Below are positions 29,127 to 38,216 of a DNA stretch of 64,000 bases, one piece after another. The translations under genes were made by a program, and so were the position numbers. Origin of the DNA: Verrucomicrobium sp. BvORR034 (lineage in GTDB: Bacteria; Verrucomicrobiota; Verrucomicrobiia; Verrucomicrobiales; Verrucomicrobiaceae); NCBI RefSeq assembly GCF_000739635.1, contig NZ_BATQ01000046.1, positions 22,611 through 86,610 of the forward strand. Reading direction: 5' to 3'. The notes beneath the pieces are model-generated. The model ran no database searches. It worked only from the letters and a program-made list of their open reading frames with translations, and was not told the origin of the DNA. The stretch's first letter is position 1; the number at the start of each line of letters is the position of its first letter.

Positions 29127-30575
29127 TTACTCTGGCAGTTCTTCTTTCGGTTCCGGAAGGAAGAATGAGAGGGCAAATCCGACCACATAGACGCCCAGGC
29201 CCACGGCGGCAGCGGTGTAGGCGAGCTTGGTGGGAGCCGCGGCCACATCCGAGGTGGTGGCCAACGCGGTGGTGATCCAGGCAAAGGACGTGCCGATCAA
29301 TCGACCACCGATGTTGGCCGCGAAGCTCTCCCCGGTACCGCGCAAGTGAACGGGATACACGCGGGGCAAGTAGTTCCCCCAGAAGCTGAACTGGCCGACG
29401 GTGAGCAGGCCGGCGAAGAAGATGCCAATCTGCAACGGTATCAAACCGGTCACGGCGCAGTAGCCAAAGACCACAGGCATGACCAACAGACCCGGAGCGA
29501 TAAACAATCGCAGCAGCTTCTGGCGACTGACAATGACCACGGCGAGAGCTGCCAGAAGGAACCGGCCGACCAGACCGCCCACCTCCTGCACCTTGGTGGT
29601 GTTGGCCGCAATGGCCTGTTCTGCCTTCTTCCCGGCACCAATCGATGCCTTCTTGATCACGTCGGCCGGTTTGCCTTCATTGGCTTTGGCGGCGGTCTCG
29701 GAGGCCGTTTTGGACGCATCCTTCACTTCAGCAAGACCGGGGATGATGCGGGGAATGTGCTGGATGGCACCGAATGCGGCTCCGTAGGCCATGGCGAACA
29801 TGGCGGTGGTGACCAGGGTGGTGCGGCGTAGCTCTGGAGTGAACAGCTCGCCGATGCTCGGACGTTTGAGGGTGCCTTCGGCCTTCTTCTTCGACCAGGC
29901 GGGTGACTCAGGCAGGAAGGGGCGGATGAGGATCAATGGGATGGCGGGAATCAGGCCGGACATCAACGTGTAGCGCCAGGCAGCGTGTTCATCAGCCACT
30001 ACGCTTCCACCGAAAGTGCTGGTGAGGAAGTCCGGGAAATGAATCGCCGGAAGGCTGGTGGAGTATTTGATGCAGAGACCGTTGGCCACCGCGACCAGAA
30101 GTCCGCCGATGGAGGAGAACGCCTGGGTGTAGCCGAGCACTTTTTCGCGTTGCTTCGGGTCTGGGAAAAGTTCGGCCAGCCACGCGACGGCGGCGACGAA
30201 CTCCACACAGACGCCGACAAAGACGAGACAGCGGAAGACCAGCAGCATCTCCACACTGGTGGAGTAGCCCGCAGCAAAGGCTGAGAAGGCATAGAGCAGA
30301 ATGCTCCAGGTGAGCACGCGCCGACGGCCCAGCCGGTCCGTCAGGTAGCCTCCCAGCAGCCCGAAGATACCGCCGGCAATGGCCGGAATGTAGAACAGCT
30401 TACCCACCCAGGCATTGAACAAGGGCGTGCCGGGAGCGGCCCCGATCAACTCCTGCAAGGCCGGGCCCACGATGAGCGGCAGCATCAGCAGTTCATAGAT
30501 ATCGAAGGCAAAGCCCAACGCTGCGATGAAGCAGATGAGCCATTGGGTGGTGGTGAGCTTGGGAGCTGTGGACAT
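29127..30575 (-). CDS. MFS transporter, metabolite:H+ symporter-like
   Basis: A 482-residue transporter with 12 helices, including signature loops GGYLTDRLGRRRVL and, after helix 6, a second copy-like region. The large central loop (about residues 275-335: EVKDASKTASETAAKANEGK) is lysine- and alanine-rich and unusually long. Length and pattern recall sugar or carboxylate symporters, but substrate cannot be set. It is 90 bases downstream of the sugar-isomerase-like gene on the same strand, so the two may work on one sugar. Confidence 0.88.
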   Translation of the reverse strand: MSTAPKLTTTQWLICFIAALGFAFDIYELLMLPLIVGPALQELIGAAPGTPLFNAWVGKLFYIPAIAGGIFGLLGGYLTDRLGRRRVLTWSILLYAFSAFAAGYSTSVEMLLVFRCLVFVGVCVEFVAAVAWLAELFPDPKQREKVLGYTQAFSSIGGLLVAVANGLCIKYSTSLPAIHFPDFLTSTFGGSVVADEHAAWRYTLMSGLIPAIPLILIRPFLPESPAWSKKKAEGTLKRPSIGELFTPELRRTTLVTTAMFAMAYGAAFGAIQHIPRIIPGLAEVKDASKTASETAAKANEGKPADVIKKASIGAGKKAEQAIAANTTKVQEVGGLVGRFLLAALAVVIVSRQKLLRLFIAPGLLVMPVVFGYCAVTGLIPLQIGIFFAGLLTVGQFSFWGNYLPRVYPVHLRGTGESFAANIGGRLIGTSFAWITTALATTSDVAAAPTKLAYTAAAVGLGVYVVGFALSFFLPEPKEELPE

Positions 30576-30665
30576 GGAGGGGAGGTTGATCTGTGTTGGG
30601 GAGGGGAGCGGCCGGGGTCTCGTTTAACCGTGCCCCGGCATCAAAATGGACATACTACCAGTCAC

Positions 30666-31583
30666 TCAACCCAGGAGTGGGCGGAGATCATTGAGGATCT
30701 TGGGCACCGCCACAAAGGGATCCTCTTTCTCTTCGAACTCAAGGGTGAACCATCCCTGGTAGTTGGCATCGCGCAGCGTCTTCAGCACCCTGGGGATGTC
30801 GCTGGGGATGCCTTCGGGATTGCCCTTGGGCTTCACTCGCATCTTGAGCTGCACATTGATGGCGTAGGGGGCGATCTTCTCAAGGTCGCCATAGGGGTCC
30901 TCCGTGTTGAAATTGCCGCTGTCGAAGTTGATCCCCGCCCAGGGGCTCTTCACGGACTCGATAATCTTGATGAGGTTGGCGGGATCCGCCACGAGGCCAT
31001 GGTGGTTTTCGATTCCCAGGAAGACGCCCTTGGTTCCAGCGTAGTCGAGGCACTCCTGATAGGCCGCGATGCAGTTCGCCAGAGCCTCGTCGAAGTTCAT
31101 GTCCTTCTTCGGATTGCCGGCGAACACACGGATATGCGGCGCATTGAGGATCGCGGCAAAGTCGATCCACTTTTTCACGTCGGCGACCTGGTCATCCAAC
31201 TCCTTGCCCTTGGGCAGGGCGAAGTTGTTACCCACGGCGGTGCCGGTAATGCTCACGCCGCGGAGATAGGCGCGACGCTTCACTTCCAGCATAGTGGCGG
31301 CGTCGGCGTTTGGAGGGAAGAAGTAGCTCGTCAGCTCGGCTCCTGGCACGTTCTGCTCGGCGCAGTAGTCAATGAAGTCTGAGACTTCCCACTGCGGCTT
31401 GCCATCCTTGGGTTTCTGCTCCTTGCCCCGCATCCACTTGAAGTATTCGCGGAAGGAGTAGGCGGCCAGACCCAGCATCATGCGAGACTTCCCGGGGCGA
31501 TTGACGGGACCGGTGGCAAAAGCAGGAAGGGCGCTGGCTCCGAGGGTGGCCAGGGTGGTGGAGAGGAAATCGCGACGTTGCAT
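30666..31583 (-). CDS. Tat-exported sugar phosphate isomerase/epimerase-like protein
   Basis: A 305-residue TIM-barrel protein of the xylose-isomerase-like (AP endonuclease 2) family. The N-terminus MQRRDFLSTTLATLGASALP is a twin-arginine signal. Barrel marks are AELTSYFFPP, LGIENHHGL, GINFDSGNFN and FTLEFEE, which carry metal-binding acids and histidine. Such exported proteins are common in PVC bacteria and often sit with dehydrogenases and transporters for sugars. It probably acts on a periplasmic sugar together with the MFS protein just downstream. Confidence 0.88.
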   Translation of the reverse strand: MQRRDFLSTTLATLGASALPAFATGPVNRPGKSRMMLGLAAYSFREYFKWMRGKEQKPKDGKPQWEVSDFIDYCAEQNVPGAELTSYFFPPNADAATMLEVKRRAYLRGVSITGTAVGNNFALPKGKELDDQVADVKKWIDFAAILNAPHIRVFAGNPKKDMNFDEALANCIAAYQECLDYAGTKGVFLGIENHHGLVADPANLIKIIESVKSPWAGINFDSGNFNTEDPYGDLEKIAPYAINVQLKMRVKPKGNPEGIPSDIPRVLKTLRDANYQGWFTLEFEEKEDPFVAVPKILNDLRPLLG

Positions 31584-31724
31584 GGTGACTGGGTGGATAA
31601 GCCGGAATCAGTTCAGAAAAAGAAGATGGCAGGAAACGGACTCGGGGGCTGAAACTGACTTTTTTTAAGCAGATTGGACGGAATTCCCGCAACAGGAAAG
31701 GCGGGGATTGGTAGATTCTCTGCA

Positions 31725-34391
31725 TCAAGCCTCCAGCAACACCCGGCGATAGGCGGACAACATTCGCGCCAGGGTGAAGTGAGCCTCGATGTGGGCACGG
31801 GCCCCCCACGTGCAATGGAGTCGAAGATCTGACTCAGTGGCCATCCGGACCATGGCCGCTGCCAGTGCTGCGGCGTCTCGCGGCGGGACCAGCAAGCCCG
31901 TCTGCTCGTGAATCACCTGCTCACGGGCACCTCCGAAATCCGTGGCGATCACAGGCAGTCCAGCGGCCAGGGCCTCCAGGGATGCATTAGGGCAACCTGC
32001 GGGCTCGGAGATCATGACAAAGGCATCCAGACTGGCATGGAAGGGGGGAAGGTCGGTCAGCTCCCCAAGCCAGACGACGGGCAGGCCGGCGGCGCGATGG
32101 TGCAATTCTTCAACATACTCCGCTCCGTCGTGCTCGGGGCCACCCGCGATGTGAAGTTCACATGAGGGGAGCAGGGGCAAGGCCAGGCGGAAGGCTTCCA
32201 GCAGATCGCCGAGCCGCTTCTGCGGGCTGAGACGTGCGGCGGTTCCGAAGATGAATGTCACAGGGGCTACAGGGCGGGAAGGCAAAGGTTCGGGCAGGAT
32301 GACCCCGTTGGGGACCACATGAGTGGGTGCTCCTAGAAGCTCCTGCGCCCGTTCAGCCTCGTCGCTGTATTTAACAATCACCCCGCTGAGCCGCTGACCG
32401 TAGTCCTGTGTGGAACGAATGGGCAGGGCGGGCCGGGGATTGAGGAAATAGCGCTCCAGCGATGCAAAATACATTTCTCCCGGGCTCACATCAAAGATGC
32501 GGGCGGACCAGACGGCATCGGCAAAGAGGAACTTGTAAACCGGGATGGCATTCCAGAACACGAGGGTGGCGGGAGGAGTGGCCGCCACGCTGTTCAGGAT
32601 CTCCCGCACCGCCACGGCAGGATCGATGGTACCAGCGGGGGCTGGCACGATGAAGGGAATGCCGGACTGTTCCAGAGCCGTCCGACCCAAGGTGGGGTGT
32701 TCGGGATACTCCTGGAGGAGCGCGATCGTGACGGGTACCCCTTGTGCCTGTAGGGACAGAGCCAGGCGGCGCAGAGAGGATTGCGCTCCACCAGTGGAGA
32801 GATTGTTGGTGACAAAGAGGATGCCCTTGCCGGTGGGCGAGGCGGCCTGAGTGGCCAGACTCTGAAGCAGCCAGCCCACCCGCCGGGACATGTGGTGGGT
32901 GGAAAAGTCACGGGCCACAGCTTCCGCGCCAGAGGCCGGCGGAGATTGGGCGAGTGCCACCAGTGCGTCGGCGAAATCGGCAGGGGAGGCGTCCAGGGGC
33001 AGGAGGGTCAGAGCGGGATTGCCCGGAGCCAGTTCCCGAGTGCCGCCCGCATCCGTGGAGACCAGCGGCAGCCCCATGGCCAGGGCTTCCATGTGCGCGA
33101 GGCTCAGCCCTTCGTAGGCGCTGCAGGAGATGGCCGTATCGGCTTGGGCCAGCACGCTCTTGGTGTCCAGTTCGCCATGAGTCCAGGTGATCGCCGAAGT
33201 CACGCCGTGTCGGGCGGCTTCCTGACGGATTTGCTCATAACACTCCAGCGCACTGGGACTGCGTGAGGAGGCCTCGCCCGCCAGAATGAGGCGGACCTGA
33301 CGCTTCATGCCGCAGCGATCAAAGGCCCGCTGGGTGGCGGCGAGAATCCCCGGGAGCAGGTGAAGCCGCTTTTGTGGGCGGGGATTGGCCACACAGGCGA
33401 GCACAAATTCAGGGCTCGCTGGCTTAGGAGACTGTGGGCCCGAATACTCCTCCATGGAGATGCCGTTCCAAACCGTGCGCAGCGGAGCAGGCAGTTTCAG
33501 TTCTGCCAGTTCCTGCTCCACCTTCTGGGCGCAGGCGATGAGTAATCCGGCGTCTCCTTCGGCCAGAGATTCCAGACCTGCTGGCCACGCAGCCCGGGTA
33601 TTGTGGATGGTGGTGGCGAGGGGGATGCCGGTGGTGCTGAACAGACGCATGTCCTCTTGGTCAATGAGGTGACCGTGGAGGACATCCGCCCCGAAGTGGT
33701 GCGCGACGATGCGGAGGCGCTCTGCCCGGGCTTCGCGGTCGTATTGGCTCAGGTCGAGGGTGCCGGGCAGTGCCGGAAGGGTGCGGCGCAAGGGTTTGCC
33801 CAAGGCGATGAGTCGCGTGGCAATGCCCGTCCGGGGAAGCTCCTGGGCCAGATCCCAGGCAATGCGCTCTGCGCCGCCGTGTTGCAGGCTGGTCACAATC
33901 TGCAGACAGCGCAGCCCCGGCGCAAACCCGGCATCCAGCGGAGACCAATGGAAGATGCGGGGTGGCTTGAGTGCCGTGGCGACTGGCAGCGGGCTTCCCG
34001 TGAGCCGGGCTTCAGCAAGGCCGGTGGCGACGGCTGCTTCATCGAACCACTCGCACGCACAGGGAGGAAGCGTCTCCGCCTGGGAGAAGTCCCCACCGTG
34101 CGTTTCAAAGAACCGTGACCAGGCTTCCGCCGGACCCGTGCCCGCGACGTGTCCCACCGCCATCACAGGATGGCTGGCAGGATGAAAAGGCGGAGCCTGA
34201 AAGTGAGCAGGGTGGCGTAACCAGGCTCCGGCGCGGAGGAGGAGCACCGACCCCGATCCGGCGAGACCTTGCGAGGCACTGCCAACAGCGAGGATCGTAA
34301 TCTTATCAAACCCGGCGGCCCGCAGGCTGCGGACACTGCGAGCGGCAAGATGCGGAAAGCGAGGATCCGCGTCGAAGACAAGAGCTTCCAC
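31725..34391 (-). CDS. Tandem glycosyltransferase with two GT4-type domains
   Basis: An 888-residue protein made of two similar halves. Residues 1 to about 155 form a separate N-terminal part of unknown fold. The first GT4 domain covers about 160-510: LQIVTSLQHGGAERIAWDLA, CVANPRPQKRLHLLP, and the EAL-type SAYEGLSLAHMEALAMGLPLV. The second covers about 520-885: FVTNNLSTGGAQSSLRRLA, FGTAARLSPQKRLGDLLEA, and EPAGCPNASLEALAAGLPVI. Both keep the E-x7-E nucleotide-sugar region, so both are likely active. The donor and acceptor are unknown; a cell-surface polysaccharide is likely. It starts at ATG 34391, 33 bases after the FGE-like gene. Confidence 0.9.
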   Translation of the reverse strand: MEALVFDADPRFPHLAARSVRSLRAAGFDKITILAVGSASQGLAGSGSVLLLRAGAWLRHPAHFQAPPFHPASHPVMAVGHVAGTGPAEAWSRFFETHGGDFSQAETLPPCACEWFDEAAVATGLAEARLTGSPLPVATALKPPRIFHWSPLDAGFAPGLRCLQIVTSLQHGGAERIAWDLAQELPRTGIATRLIALGKPLRRTLPALPGTLDLSQYDREARAERLRIVAHHFGADVLHGHLIDQEDMRLFSTTGIPLATTIHNTRAAWPAGLESLAEGDAGLLIACAQKVEQELAELKLPAPLRTVWNGISMEEYSGPQSPKPASPEFVLACVANPRPQKRLHLLPGILAATQRAFDRCGMKRQVRLILAGEASSRSPSALECYEQIRQEAARHGVTSAITWTHGELDTKSVLAQADTAISCSAYEGLSLAHMEALAMGLPLVSTDAGGTRELAPGNPALTLLPLDASPADFADALVALAQSPPASGAEAVARDFSTHHMSRRVGWLLQSLATQAASPTGKGILFVTNNLSTGGAQSSLRRLALSLQAQGVPVTIALLQEYPEHPTLGRTALEQSGIPFIVPAPAGTIDPAVAVREILNSVAATPPATLVFWNAIPVYKFLFADAVWSARIFDVSPGEMYFASLERYFLNPRPALPIRSTQDYGQRLSGVIVKYSDEAERAQELLGAPTHVVPNGVILPEPLPSRPVAPVTFIFGTAARLSPQKRLGDLLEAFRLALPLLPSCELHIAGGPEHDGAEYVEELHHRAAGLPVVWLGELTDLPPFHASLDAFVMISEPAGCPNASLEALAAGLPVIATDFGGAREQVIHEQTGLLVPPRDAAALAAAMVRMATESDLRLHCTWGARAHIEAHFTLARMLSAYRRVLLEA

Positions 34392-34424
34392 GAGAGGGGC
34401 AGCGTGACAGCCTGGATGCCGGGA

Positions 34425-35996
34425 TTAGTACGCCGAAGGATAGGTGGGGGGACGGTTGTCGTCTCGGTCGAAGGCGCTGCCCCGACGGTTGTCGCGATTG
34501 TCCGAGTCGTACACGAAGGCGTCGTCCATCGGCTGACCGCCTGCTTCGGTCACGCGCACGTTCTCGGGTTTCGCTCCCGTGTAAACATACTGTCCATCGG
34601 GCCCCGGTTGATACTGGACCTGGCCGCTTACGTCCATGCCGCCGTGGGGACGGTACACGTAGCGGACGGTGCTGCCGCGGGCGAGATCGACGAGGATCCA
34701 GAACCCGTCCTCGACGATGCGGATGCGGGGGGCGCGGCCTGATCCGGAGGGCTGCTGGAGGGCGTCTGCCAGGGCAGCTCCTGCGCTCTGGCCTCTGCGG
34801 GACGGCGGCATGGGGGGCGTGGCACCCTGGTTTTTGCTTCTGACCGCACGAACCACCAGCCAGATCACCAGACCGATGACGACAAAGGGGCAAAGGAGGC
34901 ACAAGAGGCCGACCAGAAAGTCCAAGGGGCCGCCTTTTTTCTCTGGGGGTGTCGTGCCGTGGTCATGAGCATCGCTGGAAGTGGGCGACGGGGTGGGTTG
35001 AGTGGTGGAAACTGGTACGGTAGGCCGACCCACTGAAGGCTCCAATCCGCCCTCCATCCGTGGCAGCAGTCCTCCGGTGGAGGAGGTGTTTGTTGCCGGT
35101 TTTGGAGCCGGGGGCGGAGTGACCTCCGTCACTGAGCACAGCACGCGAAACCCGATGTCCGCGTTGCGGCTGCGGGCATCCGCGCGGTAGCGGGAGGCGC
35201 TCCGGGTGTTCTTGGGATCGCGGGACCATGCGCCCCCGCGCAGGACGCGGCGGGGTTTGTCCGAGAGGTTCTGGTTGGTCTGCACCGGGTCCGTCAGCGG
35301 GCCGGATTCATAGGGGCCGTACCAGTCCAGGCACCACTCCGCCACGTTGCCGCCGATGTGAAGACCCCAAGGGTTCACGGAACTGCTGGTGGCGGGATGG
35401 GTCTGATTGCCGGCATTTTTCTTGTGCCAGGCGATGCTGTTGCTCGCGGCCTCATCACCCAGGTTATGCCAGGCAGTGGTGGTTCCTGCGCGGCAGGCGT
35501 ACTCCCACTGTGCCTCGGTCGGCAGCGTGACCTTACGTTTTGCTTTTTTCGAAAGCCACTGGCAGAAGGCTTCTGCATCGGGATACGTGACGATGGTGAC
35601 AGGATGATCCGGAGCTTGCGTGAAGCCGGGGTTCCGCCAGGTGAACTCCTTCTTCTGTACGAGGGAGTCTCCTGCCCAGCCAAAGCCGCCGCTGGGTCCG
35701 CTTTCGGCTTCGGTGCGATAACCGGTCTCCTGCACGAACCGCTCGAATTGCTGCACCGTGACGGCGGTCTTGCCGAGATAGAAGTCGCTCGTGAGATTCA
35801 CGAAGCGCTGCATTTCATCGTTCCCCCGGTCCGCCTCGTCTGTGGGGGAGCCTTGCATGAAGGTGCCTTTGGGGATGAGCACCACGGGGAGCGTCACACC
35901 ATTGCCCAACTCGAGGTTGAGGGCTGGCGCGGGGTCGGCGGCACGCAACGCGGTGCCAAGCAGCAGGAGGCTCGCAGTCAAGAGGCGGAGTCGCAT
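34425..35996 (-). CDS. Formylglycine-generating-enzyme-like protein with C-terminal membrane part
   Basis: A 523-residue exported protein. A signal peptide ends near ALRA (about residue 19). The FGE-sulfatase domain covers about residues 25-285: FMQGSPTDEADRGNDEMQ, FYLGKTAVTVQQFERF, LPTEAQWEYACRAGT, NVAEWCLDWYG, and RVLRGGAWSRDP...FRVLC. After a proline/threonine linker comes one membrane helix (about 360-385) and a basic, proline-rich cytosolic-looking tail with FWILVDLARGS. Such proteins often bind rather than oxidise; the copper-binding cysteines of true FGE were not established. ATG 35996 is chosen; the longer frame lacks a signal. Confidence 0.85.
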   Translation of the reverse strand: MRLRLLTASLLLLGTALRAADPAPALNLELGNGVTLPVVLIPKGTFMQGSPTDEADRGNDEMQRFVNLTSDFYLGKTAVTVQQFERFVQETGYRTEAESGPSGGFGWAGDSLVQKKEFTWRNPGFTQAPDHPVTIVTYPDAEAFCQWLSKKAKRKVTLPTEAQWEYACRAGTTTAWHNLGDEAASNSIAWHKKNAGNQTHPATSSSVNPWGLHIGGNVAEWCLDWYGPYESGPLTDPVQTNQNLSDKPRRVLRGGAWSRDPKNTRSASRYRADARSRNADIGFRVLCSVTEVTPPPAPKPATNTSSTGGLLPRMEGGLEPSVGRPTVPVSTTQPTPSPTSSDAHDHGTTPPEKKGGPLDFLVGLLCLLCPFVVIGLVIWLVVRAVRSKNQGATPPMPPSRRGQSAGAALADALQQPSGSGRAPRIRIVEDGFWILVDLARGSTVRYVYRPHGGMDVSGQVQYQPGPDGQYVYTGAKPENVRVTEAGGQPMDDAFVYDSDNRDNRRGSAFDRDDNRPPTYPSAY

Positions 35997-36073
35997 GCGC
36001 GGGACGCTAGTCGAAGTCGCCAAACTGAAAAGTGATAAAATAGGGCCGCAGAAAAACTTCATCCGGCAACTTC

Positions 36074-36111
36074 TTGCCAATCAGGTGGCCATCTGTTGAG
36101 ATGCCCTCCTA
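36074..36111 (+). promoter_or_regulatory. Candidate promoter ending just before the lipoprotein gene
   Basis: TTGCCA (36074-36079), 17 bases and TGAGAT (36097-36102) are followed by 8 bases and the ATG at 36111. The -10 lacks the usual second-position A, so this is weak on its own; the spacing matches other start-proximal promoters in the window. Confidence 0.3.
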
Positions 36112-36581
36112 TGAGGTCTGCATGGCATTGGATGGTGTGGCTGTTGCCGGTGTTGTTGCTCGCCAGTTGTGCCGGGTCGGCAGCCTCTGGCGATGTCAAA
36201 CAACGGGAGGCCACCTACCGGAGCCGATTGGCTGCGCTGCCTGACCCCGCCCTGCGCGCGCATCTCAAGAAGTCGTTCCCGGGCTTGAAGCATCTTTCAC
36301 CCCCGCGTGGCCCGGAGAGTGACTCTGTCCTGACAGGCACCGAGGTCTTTCGCGTGGACCGGGACTTTGTGCTGGATGTGAAGTTCATGTATGCGGGTCC
36401 GTATCGGATTGCCGCAGGGGCCACCCGGTTGGGTGCCCAAGCCGCAGCGGATGAAGGCCCGTCCTTCTGGCAGGTGTTCGGTTATGTCCGGGAAGCTTCA
36501 AAGGGCCCGTGGGCGGAGTCAGAGCATGACGAAGTGCTGGCGACCAAGCTGCGGTTTGTGCCCGTGGGGCGGGGGAGGTAA
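36111..36581 (+). CDS. Unknown lipoprotein
   Basis: A 156-residue predicted lipoprotein. The lipobox LLASC puts the modified cysteine at about residue 20. The mature part is beta-rich and unknown to me (LTGTEVFRVDRDFVLDVKFMYAGPYRI). ATG 36111 gives a short positively charged start before the hydrophobic stretch. It is divergent from the FGE-like gene and starts the accessory stretch. Confidence 0.75.
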   Translation: MRSAWHWMVWLLPVLLLASCAGSAASGDVKQREATYRSRLAALPDPALRAHLKKSFPGLKHLSPPRGPESDSVLTGTEVFRVDRDFVLDVKFMYAGPYRIAAGATRLGAQAAADEGPSFWQVFGYVREASKGPWAESEHDEVLATKLRFVPVGRGR

Positions 36582-36627
36582 GCCCTTCGTGTTCGGTAGA
36601 CCATACTATTAGCAAAAAAGCCACCCT

Positions 36628-37131
36628 ATGAAGCCTCGAGCCCAAGCCTTCCACATGAAATATTTGTTGGCAAAGTTTGCGCTGGAGAGCCCCAGCGATT
36701 TCTTCGGCACACTCGACTCCAATGTGGATGATCGCAGTTTTTCCCGCTTATGGGCGGATTGTGGAGAAGAGTTTGAGCCTGTGGAGAGAGTGGAAAACAC
36801 CGGGACATCCGTGTGGCGTTCGCTGACTGCTCCGGGTGGGTTTGAGATCCTGATACTCACCTTCCCGACTCCTGAAGACACTGGCGAGGCGTACTATGTG
36901 GGTGCCGTCAGGATGTCGGAATCAGAGTGCCGGGTATTTTGTTTGGAACGCTCCGCAGCTTCTTCAGAGACAGGAGATTCAACAATGATGGCTGAACTGG
37001 CACCACACGGCAGGATGAATTGGGGGGCTGGTCCGAATCCCACAAGAGAAGAGTTCGTTGCCAGGGTGAAGGCAATCATTTCCGATCCGACTGCCACGCC
37101 ATTGTCATTCCTGCCGATTAGGCTGGTGTGA
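36628..37131 (+). CDS. Unknown small protein
   Basis: A 167-residue cytoplasmic-looking protein with no recognised domain. It begins MKPRAQAFHMKYLLAKF and has mixed alpha/beta composition with segments such as GFEILILTFPTPEDTGEAYYVGAVRM. A -10-like TACTAT lies 18 bases before the start. It belongs to a run of small unknown genes; immunity or effector-partner functions are common for such genes, but nothing here proves it. Confidence 0.65.
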   Translation: MKPRAQAFHMKYLLAKFALESPSDFFGTLDSNVDDRSFSRLWADCGEEFEPVERVENTGTSVWRSLTAPGGFEILILTFPTPEDTGEAYYVGAVRMSESECRVFCLERSAASSETGDSTMMAELAPHGRMNWGAGPNPTREEFVARVKAIISDPTATPLSFLPIRLV

Positions 37132-37235
37132 TTGCGCCGACTGTGAAGGTCTGTGCCAGAGTCATGAAAGCGTACGCGAACGCTGTCATCTTCGTCGCAA
37201 GTTGCCATCACTCACTAGGAGATAACTAAAAGTCT

Positions 37236-37673
37236 ATGAGGCCGCTGACCGTTCTGTTCCTTCTGCTGCTCAGCTTGCTGATCTCCGCTCCTGTCTGCAA
37301 GGCTGATGTCTGGCAGAAGGCGGAGATTTTCCTGGTGGATTGGGATGTGATGACTCGGGCAAGACTGGATCCCGATCAGGTCCGCAATCGGGCTCAATTC
37401 ATACGCAAACTTGATGGGCATGCAGTATCTGACTTGGTGGACTATCTCCAACTCTCCCAGCTCAAACCGTCCAAAAATCCGTGGAATGAAGATTCGCGAC
37501 TGGTGGTTGATTTATACAACGCGCAAGGCGTCTGCAAGACGTACTATGCCAGTCGCTTCAATCTCTGCACTGCCGATGGGACGGCAAAGCGAGTGATCGA
37601 TGGGAGATTCAGGCAGTATTTCCGAGGGATTTTTGAGAAAGTCAAATCGAGGACGGCGGGCGTTGCAAAATGA
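37236..37673 (+). CDS. Unknown secreted protein
   Basis: A 145-residue protein with a signal peptide (residues 1 to about 22, ending CKA). The mature part (DVWQKAEIFLVDWDVMTRARLD) contains two cysteines that could pair. No family recognised. AGGAG lies too far upstream (about 16 bases) to be a good ribosome site; a -10-like TAACTA ends 7 bases before the ATG. Confidence 0.65.
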   Translation: MRPLTVLFLLLLSLLISAPVCKADVWQKAEIFLVDWDVMTRARLDPDQVRNRAQFIRKLDGHAVSDLVDYLQLSQLKPSKNPWNEDSRLVVDLYNAQGVCKTYYASRFNLCTADGTAKRVIDGRFRQYFRGIFEKVKSRTAGVAK

Positions 37674-37682
37674 CGTCATGGG

Positions 37683-37946
37683 GTGACCGAAGGTCATCGT
37701 TTGCCTATAGCGCCGACTCAAATGGAGCGGACTGAGTTCTATCGAGAAAAAATCTCCGTCGACAGTCGGCGTTTTGAGTTGTTTCAAGACTATGTGGTCG
37801 TGTCCGGGTATGCTGCTTTTCAAAGCAAGTTCAAGCTTATATTACCTTTAGCCCAACTGGAGCCGAACCTCAGGCAAGTGGGGGCCGCCTCAGTGGTCGC
37901 TGAGCGTGAAATTGTTCAGCTGGCAAGAACCTCTTGTGTGACGTGA
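37683..37946 (+). CDS. Unknown small protein
   Basis: An 87-residue frame from GTG 37683, or 74 residues from ATG 37722 (MERTEFYREKISVDSRRF). The body DYVVVSGYAAFQSKFKLILP looks like a small beta-rich domain. No family named. It ends 21 bases before the antitoxin-like gene. Coding status is moderately likely from its strand-rich pattern and position. Confidence 0.5.
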   Translation: MTEGHRLPIAPTQMERTEFYREKISVDSRRFELFQDYVVVSGYAAFQSKFKLILPLAQLEPNLRQVGAASVVAEREIVQLARTSCVT

Positions 37947-37968
37947 AAAACTTGAGAATTGTACGTCA
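37939..37968 (+). promoter_or_regulatory. Inverted repeat over the antitoxin start (candidate operator)
   Basis: TGACGT (37939-37944) and ACGTCA (37963-37968) are perfect inverted arms 18 bases apart; the second arm touches the ATG of the antitoxin-like gene. Toxin-antitoxin operons are usually self-repressed at such sites. Confidence 0.5.
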
Positions 37969-38216
37969 TGTCAAAGCTGACACTTCACGTTCCCGATGAA
38001 TTAATCGCTGCAGCTAAGAGTGAAGCTACAGCACGGCGGGTTTCCGTCTCAACGCTTGTCTCTGACTTTTTTGCTACGCTTTGCAAGAAGAATCCCGTTG
38101 CCGATCCCGAAATTGAGCGACTTGCACCGCGAACTCGTCGACTTGCAGGATGCATTACGGCCACAGATGCTGACGTTGAGGGTCATAGTGATTATTCGGA
38201 GCGAATGCACTCGTGA
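37968..38216 (+). CDS. DUF6364-like antitoxin
   Basis: An 82-residue protein that starts MSKLTLHVPDELIAAAK, typical of DUF6364 and ribbon-helix-helix-type antitoxins: a short beta strand for DNA binding, then helices (SVSTLVSDFF). It probably represses its own operon and would neutralise the PIN toxin. The TGA overlaps the GTG of the toxin relic by four bases (GTGA), the usual toxin-antitoxin layout. The start at 37968 is preferred over 37959. Confidence 0.8.
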   Translation: MSKLTLHVPDELIAAAKSEATARRVSVSTLVSDFFATLCKKNPVADPEIERLAPRTRRLAGCITATDADVEGHSDYSERMHS

